From NCBI GenBank assembly GCA_018713665.1, contig DVOI01000079.1:1-37597 (forward strand): a stretch of DNA of 37,597 bases. The letters run 5' to 3'. The position numbers and the translations under genes are program-made. The notes under the pieces are model-generated. The model was not told the origin of the DNA and made no database searches. It worked only from the letters and a program-made list of their open reading frames with translations. This stretch comes from Ornithoclostridium faecigallinarum (GTDB lineage: Bacteria > Bacillota > Clostridia > Christensenellales > UBA3700). Shown here piece by piece: positions 13,706 through 19,887 of the stretch (position 1 is its first letter; every line of letters starts with the position of its first letter).

Positions 13706-15025
13706 TTACTTCTTGTCGTTGAGGCACGCGATGCCCGGGAGCACCTTGCCTTCAAACAGCTCCAGCGACGCGCCGCCGCCCGTGGAGATGTGGGTCATCT
13801 TGTCCGCAAAGCCGAGCTGCTTGACCGCGGCAGCGCTGTCTCCGCCGCCGATGATTGTCGTCGCGCCCTTTGCGTCCGCCATAGCCTGTGCAACGGCGAT
13901 TGTGCCCTTCGCGAGCGTCGGGTTCTCGAATACGCCCATCGGGCCGTTCCAGATGACCGTCTTCGCGCTCTTTATGACGTCGGCGAACAGCTTCTTTGTC
14001 TTGTCGCCGATGTCGAGTCCCATCTTGTCGGCAGGGATTGCATTGACGTCGACCGTCTCGACCGCAATCTCCGCGTCGATGGGGTCGGGGAACGCCGCCG
14101 CAACGACGGTGTCGACCGGCAGATAGATTGTCTTGCCGAGCTCTTTCGCCTTGGCGAGCATGTCCTTGCAATAGTCCATCTTCTCGTTGTCGACCAGCGA
14201 CTTGCCGACCTCATAGCCCTGCGCCGCGAGGAAGGTGTACGCCATGCCGCCGCCGATGATGAGGCTGTCGCACTTGTTGAGCAGATTGTCAATAACCTTG
14301 AGCTTGTCCGCGACCTTTGCGCCGCCGAGCACCGCGACGAACGGTCTCTCGGGCGCCTCGAGCGCGTGAGCCATGACCTTGAGCTCTTTCTCAATCAAGA
14401 AGCCGCAGACAGCGGTCTTGACGAATCCGTATTCGACGATCGCGGCGGTCGAAGCGTGCGAACGGTGCGCGGTGCCGAAAGCGTCATTGACATAGATGTC
14501 GCAATAGGAAGCGAGCTGACGGCAGAACTCTTCGCCTCTGCCCTCCTCCTCGGCATAGAAGCGCAGATTCTCGAGCAGCACGCACTCTCCGCTCTTGCAT
14601 GCGGCGACCTTCGCCTTCGCGTCCTCGCCGACGACGTCCTTTGCGAACGTCACTTTGCCGCCGAGTAGCTCGTTGAGCCTATCCGCAACCGGCTTGAGCG
14701 TGAGTTTGACGGGATCGTTCTTGAGCGCCTTGGCGATGTACGCCTCTGTCGCGGCGGCTCTCTCGTTCTCGGGAAGAGCCTCGACCGCCTTCTTTTCCTT
14801 CTTGGTCAGACCGACCTTTGCGCTGAGAATGCTGTGCGGCTTACCCATATGGGAGCAAAGGATGACCTTTGCGCCGTGCTGCATCAAATATTCGATCGTC
14901 GGCAACGCGCCGATGATGCGAGTATCGTCGGTGATTACGCCGTCCTTCATCGGGACGTTGAAGTCCACTCTGACGAGGCAGCGCTTGCCGTTGACGTCTA
15001 CGTCTCTGATTGTCATCTTGTCCAT
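13706..15025 (-). CDS. pgk: phosphoglycerate kinase with an insertion in the N-domain
   Basis: Pgk transfers phosphate from 1,3-bisphosphoglycerate to ADP. Family motifs are present: VRVDFNVP (residues 18-25), SHMGKP (58-63), FGTAHRSHAST, the ADP-site GGAKVADKL and the C-terminal GGGDSAAAV. The protein has 439 residues against the usual ~395. Most of the excess is a lysine- and glutamate-rich helical segment at residues ~65-105 between the SHxGRP motif and the LKPVADRL motif, where most family members have only a few residues. AAGGAG sits 6-7 nt before the ATG. It is the first gene of the pgk-tpiA operon. Confidence 0.96.
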   Translation of the reverse strand: MDKMTIRDVDVNGKRCLVRVDFNVPMKDGVITDDTRIIGALPTIEYLMQHGAKVILCSHMGKPHSILSAKVGLTKKEKKAVEALPENERAAATEAYIAKALKNDPVKLTLKPVADRLNELLGGKVTFAKDVVGEDAKAKVAACKSGECVLLENLRFYAEEEGRGEEFCRQLASYCDIYVNDAFGTAHRSHASTAAIVEYGFVKTAVCGFLIEKELKVMAHALEAPERPFVAVLGGAKVADKLKVIDNLLNKCDSLIIGGGMAYTFLAAQGYEVGKSLVDNEKMDYCKDMLAKAKELGKTIYLPVDTVVAAAFPDPIDAEIAVETVDVNAIPADKMGLDIGDKTKKLFADVIKSAKTVIWNGPMGVFENPTLAKGTIAVAQAMADAKGATTIIGGGDSAAAVKQLGFADKMTHISTGGGASLELFEGKVLPGIACLNDKK

Positions 15026-15078
15026 AGTTATCTCCTTGGACGGCAGCTCCGTCCGTATGATAAAATTTTCACGCTCAT

Positions 15079-15108
15079 ATTATATCATTGCGCGCGAACT
15101 TTTTACAA
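15079..15108 (-). promoter_or_regulatory. pgk-tpiA promoter
   Basis: Minus strand: -35 TTGTAA (15103-15108), 18-bp spacer, perfect -10 TATAAT (15079-15084). The leader contains a short GGACGG/CCGTCC hairpin just ahead of the AAGGAG. Confidence 0.7.
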
Positions 15109-15224
15109 GTATATATGCATAAATGTTTTGTCAAAATAGCGTAAGACGAAGCGGAGAGACCTCCGCCTCTCCGCCGAAATCCGCAGACGGATATATCGCC
15201 GATATACCCGTTATTTTTATTTTA

Positions 15225-15242
15225 TTCCCATTTTAGTGGGAA
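15225..15242. promoter_or_regulatory. operator-like inverted repeat 1 of the second XRE gene
   Basis: TTCCCA-TTTTAG-TGGGAA: 6-bp arms, 6-bp centre. An almost identical site begins 29 bp downstream. Both lie directly upstream of the regulator start codon, the usual position for autoregulatory operators. Confidence 0.7.
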
Positions 15243-15253
15243 GTCAACTAAAA

Positions 15254-15271
15254 TTCCCAATTTTGTGGGAA
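15254..15271. promoter_or_regulatory. operator-like inverted repeat 2 of the second XRE gene
   Basis: TTCCCA-ATTTTG-TGGGAA with the same arms and spacing as site 1. It ends 9 bp before the ATG and overlaps any plausible promoter; TAAAAT (15249-15254) or GATAAT (15272-15277) could be the -10, but no clear -35 is seen. Confidence 0.7.
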
Positions 15272-15280
15272 GATAATTGT

Positions 15281-15487
15281 ATGGACGCGACATTCGGAGA
15301 ACGATTGAGAGAACTGCGCAAAGACGCCGGCATCGGTCAGATTGCGCTTGCCGAAAAGCTGGGCGTGGGCAAGTCGGTAATCAGCCTTTGGGAGTTGAAC
15401 AAATGCGAACCGACCCTGTCCAATCTCGTCGCAATCGCGCGCTTTTTCGACGTCTCGCTCGACTGGCTGGCCGGGCTTGAGGACTGA
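15281..15487 (+). CDS. small XRE-family regulator, probably autoregulated
   Basis: The 68-residue single-domain Cro/CI-type protein starts FGERLRELRKDAGIGQIALA, then has the recognition segment VGKSVISLWELNKCEPT and ends FDVSLDWLAGLED, a typical XRE domain end. The ATG at 15281 is preferred because the upstream in-frame extension would begin inside the operator repeats and adds nothing conserved. No strong Shine-Dalgarno is visible. Two TTCCCA-N6-TGGGAA sites directly upstream probably bind this protein. It is divergent from pgk, so it could also affect that promoter ~120 bp away. Confidence 0.87.
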   Translation: MDATFGERLRELRKDAGIGQIALAEKLGVGKSVISLWELNKCEPTLSNLVAIARFFDVSLDWLAGLED

Positions 15488-15522
15488 ACGCCCGTCCGAC
15501 GGGCGGACATCGTCGCGTTTTG

Positions 15523-15551
15523 CAAAAAATCGGGACCGAAAATTCGGTCCC
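15523..15551 (-). terminator. terminator of the thyX-rlmB-sigH-nitroreductase operon
   Basis: Minus strand: GGGACCGAA/TTCGGTCCC stem followed by GATTTTTTG. It may also stop the XRE gene from the other side, where only CTTTG follows. Confidence 0.85.
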
Positions 15552-15575
15552 TTTGTCGTCTTTCGTTTTGCGCAA

Positions 15576-16091
15576 TCACACGCGGTAGATCCAATCGCTC
15601 TTGCGCGGCTTGGGCGCAGCAATCTCGCCGTCGGGATAGCCGAGCGCGACATGTCCGACGCCGATGTATTCGCCCTCTATACCCAGCTTTGCGAGCAGCT
15701 TTTTGCCCCACTCGCCCTCAAGCTCTTCCTTTGCGCGGTGGATCCAGCACGAACCGACTCCGAGCGACCACGCGGCGTTCATCAGGTTGGAGATCACACA
15801 TGTGCCGTCATACACGTCGGTCGGGCGCTTTTTGGCGGCGACGAGCAATATCACCGGCGCGCCGTAAAACGGATCGCCGTCTCTGCCGGCAATCTCGGCG
15901 TTGAGTTCGGACACCTCGGCGCGCACCTCGGGATCGGTGATCACGATGATGATCGGGCTCTGCTGTCCCATGCCGGTGGGAGCATATTCGCCTGCCTTCA
16001 AGATCTCGTCCAACACGTTTTCGGGGACGGGATCGCTCTTAAATTTGCGGACGCTGCGGCGCGTCGTCAACACTTTTATCGTTTCGTTCAT
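15576..16091 (-). CDS. nitroreductase family protein
   Basis: The 171-residue, probably FMN-binding oxidoreductase has family motifs: RRSVRKFKSDPVP (residues 11-23), APTGMGQQSP (flavin-contacting), the central NLMNAAWSLGVGSCWIHR and the C-terminal VGHVALGYPDGE. The substrate cannot be told; quinones, flavins or nitro compounds are typical. GGAGGAAAC precedes the ATG. The start overlaps the sigH stop codon by ATGA, so translation is coupled, and it is the last gene of the operon. Confidence 0.9.
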   Translation of the reverse strand: MNETIKVLTTRRSVRKFKSDPVPENVLDEILKAGEYAPTGMGQQSPIIIVITDPEVRAEVSELNAEIAGRDGDPFYGAPVILLVAAKKRPTDVYDGTCVISNLMNAAWSLGVGSCWIHRAKEELEGEWGKKLLAKLGIEGEYIGVGHVALGYPDGEIAAPKPRKSDWIYRV

Positions 16092-16657
16092 GTTTCCTCC
16101 TCAATGATACAGCTGCGGATTTGAAGTATCTTCTTTTTGAGTTTTTGCAAAGACGTATCGACTTTTTTGACCGTTACGCCCATTGCTCCGGCGATATCTT
16201 TGTAGCTTTTGCCCGACAGATAGTGCCTCAAAAGCGTTTTTTCTTCGTTCGAAAGTTCGCTCTCCAGCCGCTTGGCAAAAGAACGGCCGCTCTCGCGCGA
16301 AATTGCAATCTCCTCCGCGCTCATTCCCGCGCCGAGCAACTCGTCCGCGTCCGCGAGCGGAATATACCCGTTGAGCGCCTTGTGCTTGTCGCGATTGGCG
16401 GACTTGATGACGTCGAGAAGTCTGTTTTTGACGCACCCGGCGGCGTATACGGCGAACGCTCCGCTCTCGGGGCGATAGGTCTTGATTGCGCGATAGAGGG
16501 CAATCATCCCCTCTTGAGAGAGATCTTCCGAATCTCCGCCCACGACGAAATAGCGTCTGGCGGTTGCGGTCACGATGCTCTTGTATCGCGTCAAAAGCTC
16601 CTCGACCGCACTCTCGTCGCCGTCCGCCGCGGCTTTGAACAATTGCTCTTCGCTCAC
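16088..16657 (-). CDS. sigH: RNA polymerase sigma-H-like factor
   Basis: The 189-residue sigma-70 family protein corresponds to sigma-H (Spo0H), which directs post-exponential and early sporulation genes. Region 2 is ARRYFVVGGDSEDLSQEGMI followed by LYRAIKTYRPESGAF; region 4 is SNEEKTLLRHYLSGKSYKDI with a HTH AGAMGVTVKKVDTSLQKLKK. It starts with GTG at 16657, with GGAGGG 6-7 nt upstream, and the GTGA overlaps the rlmB stop codon. The mrnC/thyX/rlmB neighbourhood is the classical sigH context in Firmicutes and supports the assignment; the yacP gene usually found between rlmB and sigH is missing. Confidence 0.87.
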   Translation of the reverse strand: MSEEQLFKAAADGDESAVEELLTRYKSIVTATARRYFVVGGDSEDLSQEGMIALYRAIKTYRPESGAFAVYAAGCVKNRLLDVIKSANRDKHKALNGYIPLADADELLGAGMSAEEIAISRESGRSFAKRLESELSNEEKTLLRHYLSGKSYKDIAGAMGVTVKKVDTSLQKLKKKILQIRSCIIEEET

Positions 16658-17379
16658 TTCTTCCCTCCGCGCGCGCGGATCGCCTCATAGCAAAGCACTC
16701 CGCATGCGACGGACGCATTGAGCGAATTGACCTTGCCGAATTGAGGGATTGAAAGCGCCTTGTCGCACAGCTTGGCGGTGAGACGCGACACTCCGCTCCC
16801 CTCTCCGCCGATGACGAGAGCGATTGCACCCGAAAAATCGGCGTCATACATCGACTCGCCGCCCATATCGGCGCAATATACCTTGAAAAATTCCTCTTTG
16901 AGACGTCGTATCGCGTCGTTGACGTTGCCCACCTTGGCGACCTTGACATGCGCCGCCGCGCCTGCGGACACGCGTATCACAGTCGCGTTGACGGACGCGC
17001 TGCGGCGCGCCGGAATGATTACCCCGTCCACGCCCGCGCACTCGGCGACGCGCAGTATACTGCCGAGATTGTGCGGATCCTCAACGCCGTCCAGCACGAG
17101 CAAAAACGGCGCGGCGTCCCTGCCTCTGTTCAGCGCGGCAAGCTGTTCGAACTCGGTATATTCGAACTCTTCCCCGACCGCAATCACGCCCTGATGGCGC
17201 ACTCCTTCGGACAGCCTGTCCAAAGCCTGCCTTTCTTCAAAGCGCACGGGCACGCGCCTTTCGCGCGCGGCGGACACGATTTTATCCATGTCGTGCGCGC
17301 CCTTGGCGACGTACAATTGCTTGATGGCAACGCCTGCCGAGAGCGCCTCCGTGACGGCATTTTTGCCGGCGATAATCAT
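16654..17379 (-). CDS. rlmB: 23S rRNA (guanosine-2'-O-)-methyltransferase RlmB
   Basis: This SPOUT-family methyltransferase uses SAM to methylate the ribose of a guanosine in 23S rRNA. In 241 residues it has the N-terminal substrate-binding segment IIAGKNAVTEAL and the three knot motifs: NLGSILRVAECAGVDGVIIP, LVIGGEGSGVSRL and SIPQFGKVNSLNASVACGV. The ATG at 17379 is preceded by AAGGAG and overlaps the thyX stop (ATGA). A longer reading frame upstream runs inside thyX and is not coding. The gene is coupled to sigH downstream by a 4-nt overlap. Confidence 0.95.
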   Translation of the reverse strand: MIIAGKNAVTEALSAGVAIKQLYVAKGAHDMDKIVSAARERRVPVRFEERQALDRLSEGVRHQGVIAVGEEFEYTEFEQLAALNRGRDAAPFLLVLDGVEDPHNLGSILRVAECAGVDGVIIPARRSASVNATVIRVSAGAAAHVKVAKVGNVNDAIRRLKEEFFKVYCADMGGESMYDADFSGAIALVIGGEGSGVSRLTAKLCDKALSIPQFGKVNSLNASVACGVLCYEAIRARGGKK

Positions 17380-18107
17380 TTGAGCTCCTTTCTGCGCGCG
17401 CGGACTTCGTCGGGCTTGCCGCACGACATCTTGCCCTCCGAGCACGGCCCGGACACGCAAGCCGGACCGCTCGCCGAGAACAGCATCGGCGCGACCTCGC
17501 TGACGAGAGCGAGCATCTGCCATGCGACCTCGCGGATTTCCCATTGCGCGCGGTTGCAGCAGCGCAGGCGGAAGAAGTGCATCAATTCGCGCGCGTTCAT
17601 CGTGACGACCATCTTGGTCTCCGCGGCGTTGGGCAGCACAAAGCGCGCGTCCTCGTTGGACTTTTCGCACGCGCCGCCGAGCAGCGTCTGCCACTCCGAG
17701 TACCAGCCCTGTATCTCGTCCATCTGCGCGCGAAACTTGGCGGCGTATTCTTCGCCGAGCGCCTCGATAGCCGGCGGAATCACATAGTTGAACGTGTCCT
17801 CGCCGCTTGCCGAGACATAGCGCTGAGACTTGACCGAAAAACTTGCGATACGGTGACGTGTAATCTGCGCGAGCAGAGCGCGCGACACGCCCTCTATGCC
17901 GAACGTGAACGACGCATGCTCAATGGGCGACAGATGGCTCATCGAGACGAGACGCTGCAAAAATTTGGACACATCCTTGCTGTCCACGCCCTGTTTGAGA
18001 TCGCCGATGTCGGCGTCGCTGTAACAGAGTTTCGCGGCGAGCGCGACCACCTTTTCGGGATCGGGCGTATAGTCGAGCAAGACTACTTTCGGTTTGACTT
18101 GAGGCAT
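17376..18107 (-). CDS. thyX: flavin-dependent thymidylate synthase ThyX
   Basis: ThyX makes dTMP from dUMP using methylene-tetrahydrofolate and NADPH through FAD. The 243 residues contain the defining motif RHRx7S (RHRIASFSVKS, residues 84-94) and the HLSPIEHASFTFGIEG and ELMHFFRLRCCNRAQWEIRE segments. The C-terminus has a cysteine-containing tail, GPACVSGPCSEGKMSCG, common in ThyX of Clostridia. AAGGAG lies ahead of the ATG. It is the first gene of the thyX-rlmB-sigH-nitroreductase operon and has its own promoter. Confidence 0.97.
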   Translation of the reverse strand: MPQVKPKVVLLDYTPDPEKVVALAAKLCYSDADIGDLKQGVDSKDVSKFLQRLVSMSHLSPIEHASFTFGIEGVSRALLAQITRHRIASFSVKSQRYVSASGEDTFNYVIPPAIEALGEEYAAKFRAQMDEIQGWYSEWQTLLGGACEKSNEDARFVLPNAAETKMVVTMNARELMHFFRLRCCNRAQWEIREVAWQMLALVSEVAPMLFSASGPACVSGPCSEGKMSCGKPDEVRARRKELK

Positions 18108-18147
18108 ATTGACTCCTTGCGCGTATGCGCACCATTTGTATGATTCT

Positions 18148-18176
18148 ATGATATACCGAAATCACAAAAAAAGCAA
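18148..18176 (-). promoter_or_regulatory. thyX operon promoter
   Basis: Minus strand: -35 TTGCTT (18171-18176), 17-bp spacer, -10 TATCAT (18148-18153). The -35 lies inside the right arm and T-run of the upstream terminator. Confidence 0.7.
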
Positions 18177-18191
18177 CCCAAACGGGTCGCT
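18165..18191 (-). terminator. terminator of the aminotransferase-mrnC operon
   Basis: Minus strand: GCGACCC-GTTT-GGGTTGC stem (one G-U pair) followed by seven T residues. The hairpin begins at the mrnC stop codon and overlaps the thyX -35 box. Confidence 0.82.
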
Positions 18192-18616
18192 CAATCGGAA
18201 CAAACGTTGAATGCCGCTCCGAGCAGTTCGTCAAGCCTGTCCGTCCTGCCGGTGAGATAGAGAAAGCCGAACACCGCCTCGAGCCCGGTCGCCGAGTGAT
18301 ATTCGGCGATGGACGCATGCTTTGCGGCGCTTCCCACGTGAGAATTGCGCGCCCTCAAAAAGATCGCTCTCTCCTCGTCGTCAAACGTATCGACAAGCGC
18401 GGCGGCTGCCTTAGCCTGCGCGGTCGCCCTCGCCTGCCCCGAGACGAGCGTGTGCAATTTGCCTGCTTTTGCGTGCGACGACGACGCCAGCCTCGCCCTC
18501 AGATAGAGCATCTGGACGCCGTCGCCGACATAGGCGAGCACGAGCGGATTGAGCTCGCGCGCCTCGGCAGACGTCAAAACCTTGCCGAAGCGCGGCGAAA
18601 ATCCGTCATTTGCCAT
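18191..18616 (-). CDS. mrnC: mini-ribonuclease III
   Basis: Mini-III is a dimeric RNase III catalytic domain without a dsRNA-binding domain; in Bacillus it matures 23S rRNA. The 141-residue length fits. Signature segments are LVLAYVGDGVQMLYLRARL (residues ~25-43, with the catalytic Asp), FLRARNSHVGSAAKHASIAEYHSATGLEAVFGFLYL and a C-terminal RLDELLGAAF. The ATG at 18616 overlaps the end of the upstream aldolase gene by 11 nt, so mrnC is the last gene of that operon, an unusual partner for a sugar-catabolism cluster. Confidence 0.93.
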   Translation of the reverse strand: MANDGFSPRFGKVLTSAEARELNPLVLAYVGDGVQMLYLRARLASSSHAKAGKLHTLVSGQARATAQAKAAAALVDTFDDEERAIFLRARNSHVGSAAKHASIAEYHSATGLEAVFGFLYLTGRTDRLDELLGAAFNVCSD

Positions 18617-19262
18617 ATCTTGACTTGAAGTAATCGAACAGCAGCTCGTCGCTGTAAGTCTTTTGACCTGTCGCTTCGAGCGTCTTTTGCTCGATGTACT
18701 GCTTGCAGCTGCGCTCCATGATGCGGATGATCTCGAACGCCTCGTCCATATCTCTGCCGGCGCAGAACACGCCGTGGTTTGCCATAAAGCAGGCGTTGCG
18801 GTCCTGCATCGCGGCGACGGTGCCGTTGCGCAACTTTTTGGTGCCGGGCAGCCCGTACGCGCCGACGCGTGCGCTGCCCCCGACGAGTTTTTGCATCTCG
18901 TCGCTCATCACCGGCAATTCGACGCGAGCGGACGCGAACACCGAGCACCACACCGGATGCGAGTGAATGGTCGCGTTGATCTCGTGGCGAGCCGCCATGA
19001 TCGCTGCGTGTATCTTGCGTTCGCTGGTCGGTTTTTTGCCGTCGCTCCAAACGGACGGATCGCTGATCTGCACAATCGGCATGTCCTCGGGCTGCAATGC
19101 GACATAGTCGAGCCCCGTCGGGGTGACGAGCATGTGATCGTCGTCAAGCCTGACCGCGGTGTTGCCCCAAGTGCCCTGCACGAGGTTCTCGGCAAGCAGC
19201 GCGACGCCGCTGTCCTTGATGACTTGACGCAGTCTCTTTTCTTCCTCTTTGTCCCATGCCAT
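18606..19262 (-). CDS. class II aldolase (fuculose-phosphate-aldolase-like), intact active site
   Basis: The 218-residue, zinc-dependent aldolase/epimerase belongs to the FucA/AraD family. It has the phosphate-binding QGTWGN (residues 29-34), catalytic Glu81 in TSERKIHA and the zinc ligands His100 and His102 in IHSHPVW and His163 in MANHGVFCAGRDMDEA. The 19- and 61-residue spacings between these residues match those known in FucA (Glu73, His92/94, His155). It should cleave a ketose 1-phosphate to dihydroxyacetone phosphate and an aldehyde, or act as a related epimerase. Its start lies 1 nt after the stop of a degenerate paralogue, which argues for a joint product. Confidence 0.9.
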   Translation of the reverse strand: MAWDKEEEKRLRQVIKDSGVALLAENLVQGTWGNTAVRLDDDHMLVTPTGLDYVALQPEDMPIVQISDPSVWSDGKKPTSERKIHAAIMAARHEINATIHSHPVWCSVFASARVELPVMSDEMQKLVGGSARVGAYGLPGTKKLRNGTVAAMQDRNACFMANHGVFCAGRDMDEAFEIIRIMERSCKQYIEQKTLEATGQKTYSDELLFDYFKSRYGK

Positions 19263-19263
19263 A

Positions 19264-19887
19264 TCAGTCGCCCTCCCTTTGGGAAATGTTCTCTTGGTTG
19301 GTCTTGCTGTACTTCTTCTTGTAGACGAAGCGCATCAGCTTGGCTTCGAGCGTATTGATGACCTTGCAACCGCCGACCACACTGCCGCAGACGAAGACGT
19401 GCGCCGCCTTGTCGAGCACGAGCGCGCAGGTGTACGCCTCGTCCATCGTGCGGCCCGAAGTCAACGCGCCGCCGCCGGCTATGAGGCAGGAATTGCGCCC
19501 CTTGACCGCCTTGATCACGTCGGCGACTTCCGCGCTCTTGCTCGTCTTGCAGGTCGTGCCGACGATCTGAGCCATGTCGTCGATGACCGCCGGGATGGTC
19601 GCCTTCGCTTCGGCGACGGCGCACACATACGCGGGGTGAGTGATCATGACCGCGTTGATGTCCTCGCGCGTCGCGAACAACTCGCCGAGCAGCGCGTTCT
19701 GCCCCGAACGGTCGTCCGCCTTGACTTCGACCAACTTGTCCTCGGTCAGCTCCGCAAACGGCGCGGCGTTTTTCACAAAGCCGCCCTTGGAGCGCATCGC
19801 GATGACGTCGCCGTCGCCGCAAAGCCTTTCCGAAACCGCCTTTTGCGCATAGTCGCACATGGTGGCGGCGAGCTTTTTGTCAATCAT
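19264..19887 (-). CDS. degenerate class II aldolase paralogue (probable pseudoenzyme)
   Basis: The 207-residue protein has the class II aldolase fold, but aligned to its neighbour it has lost the chemistry. The catalytic Glu is Gln63, the first zinc His is Ile82 and the third is Gly139 (AGGGALTSGRTMDEA); only His84 remains. The structural parts are kept, including GRTMDEAYTCALVLDKAAHVF, so it should still fold and oligomerise. It is intact (no stop or frameshift) with GGAGGAGAAG before the ATG, and its first 8 nt overlap the end of the kinase gene. A structural or regulatory partner of the active aldolase, or a ligand-binding role, is inferred. Confidence 0.85.
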   Translation of the reverse strand: MIDKKLAATMCDYAQKAVSERLCGDGDVIAMRSKGGFVKNAAPFAELTEDKLVEVKADDRSGQNALLGELFATREDINAVMITHPAYVCAVAEAKATIPAVIDDMAQIVGTTCKTSKSAEVADVIKAVKGRNSCLIAGGGALTSGRTMDEAYTCALVLDKAAHVFVCGSVVGGCKVINTLEAKLMRFVYKKKYSKTNQENISQREGD

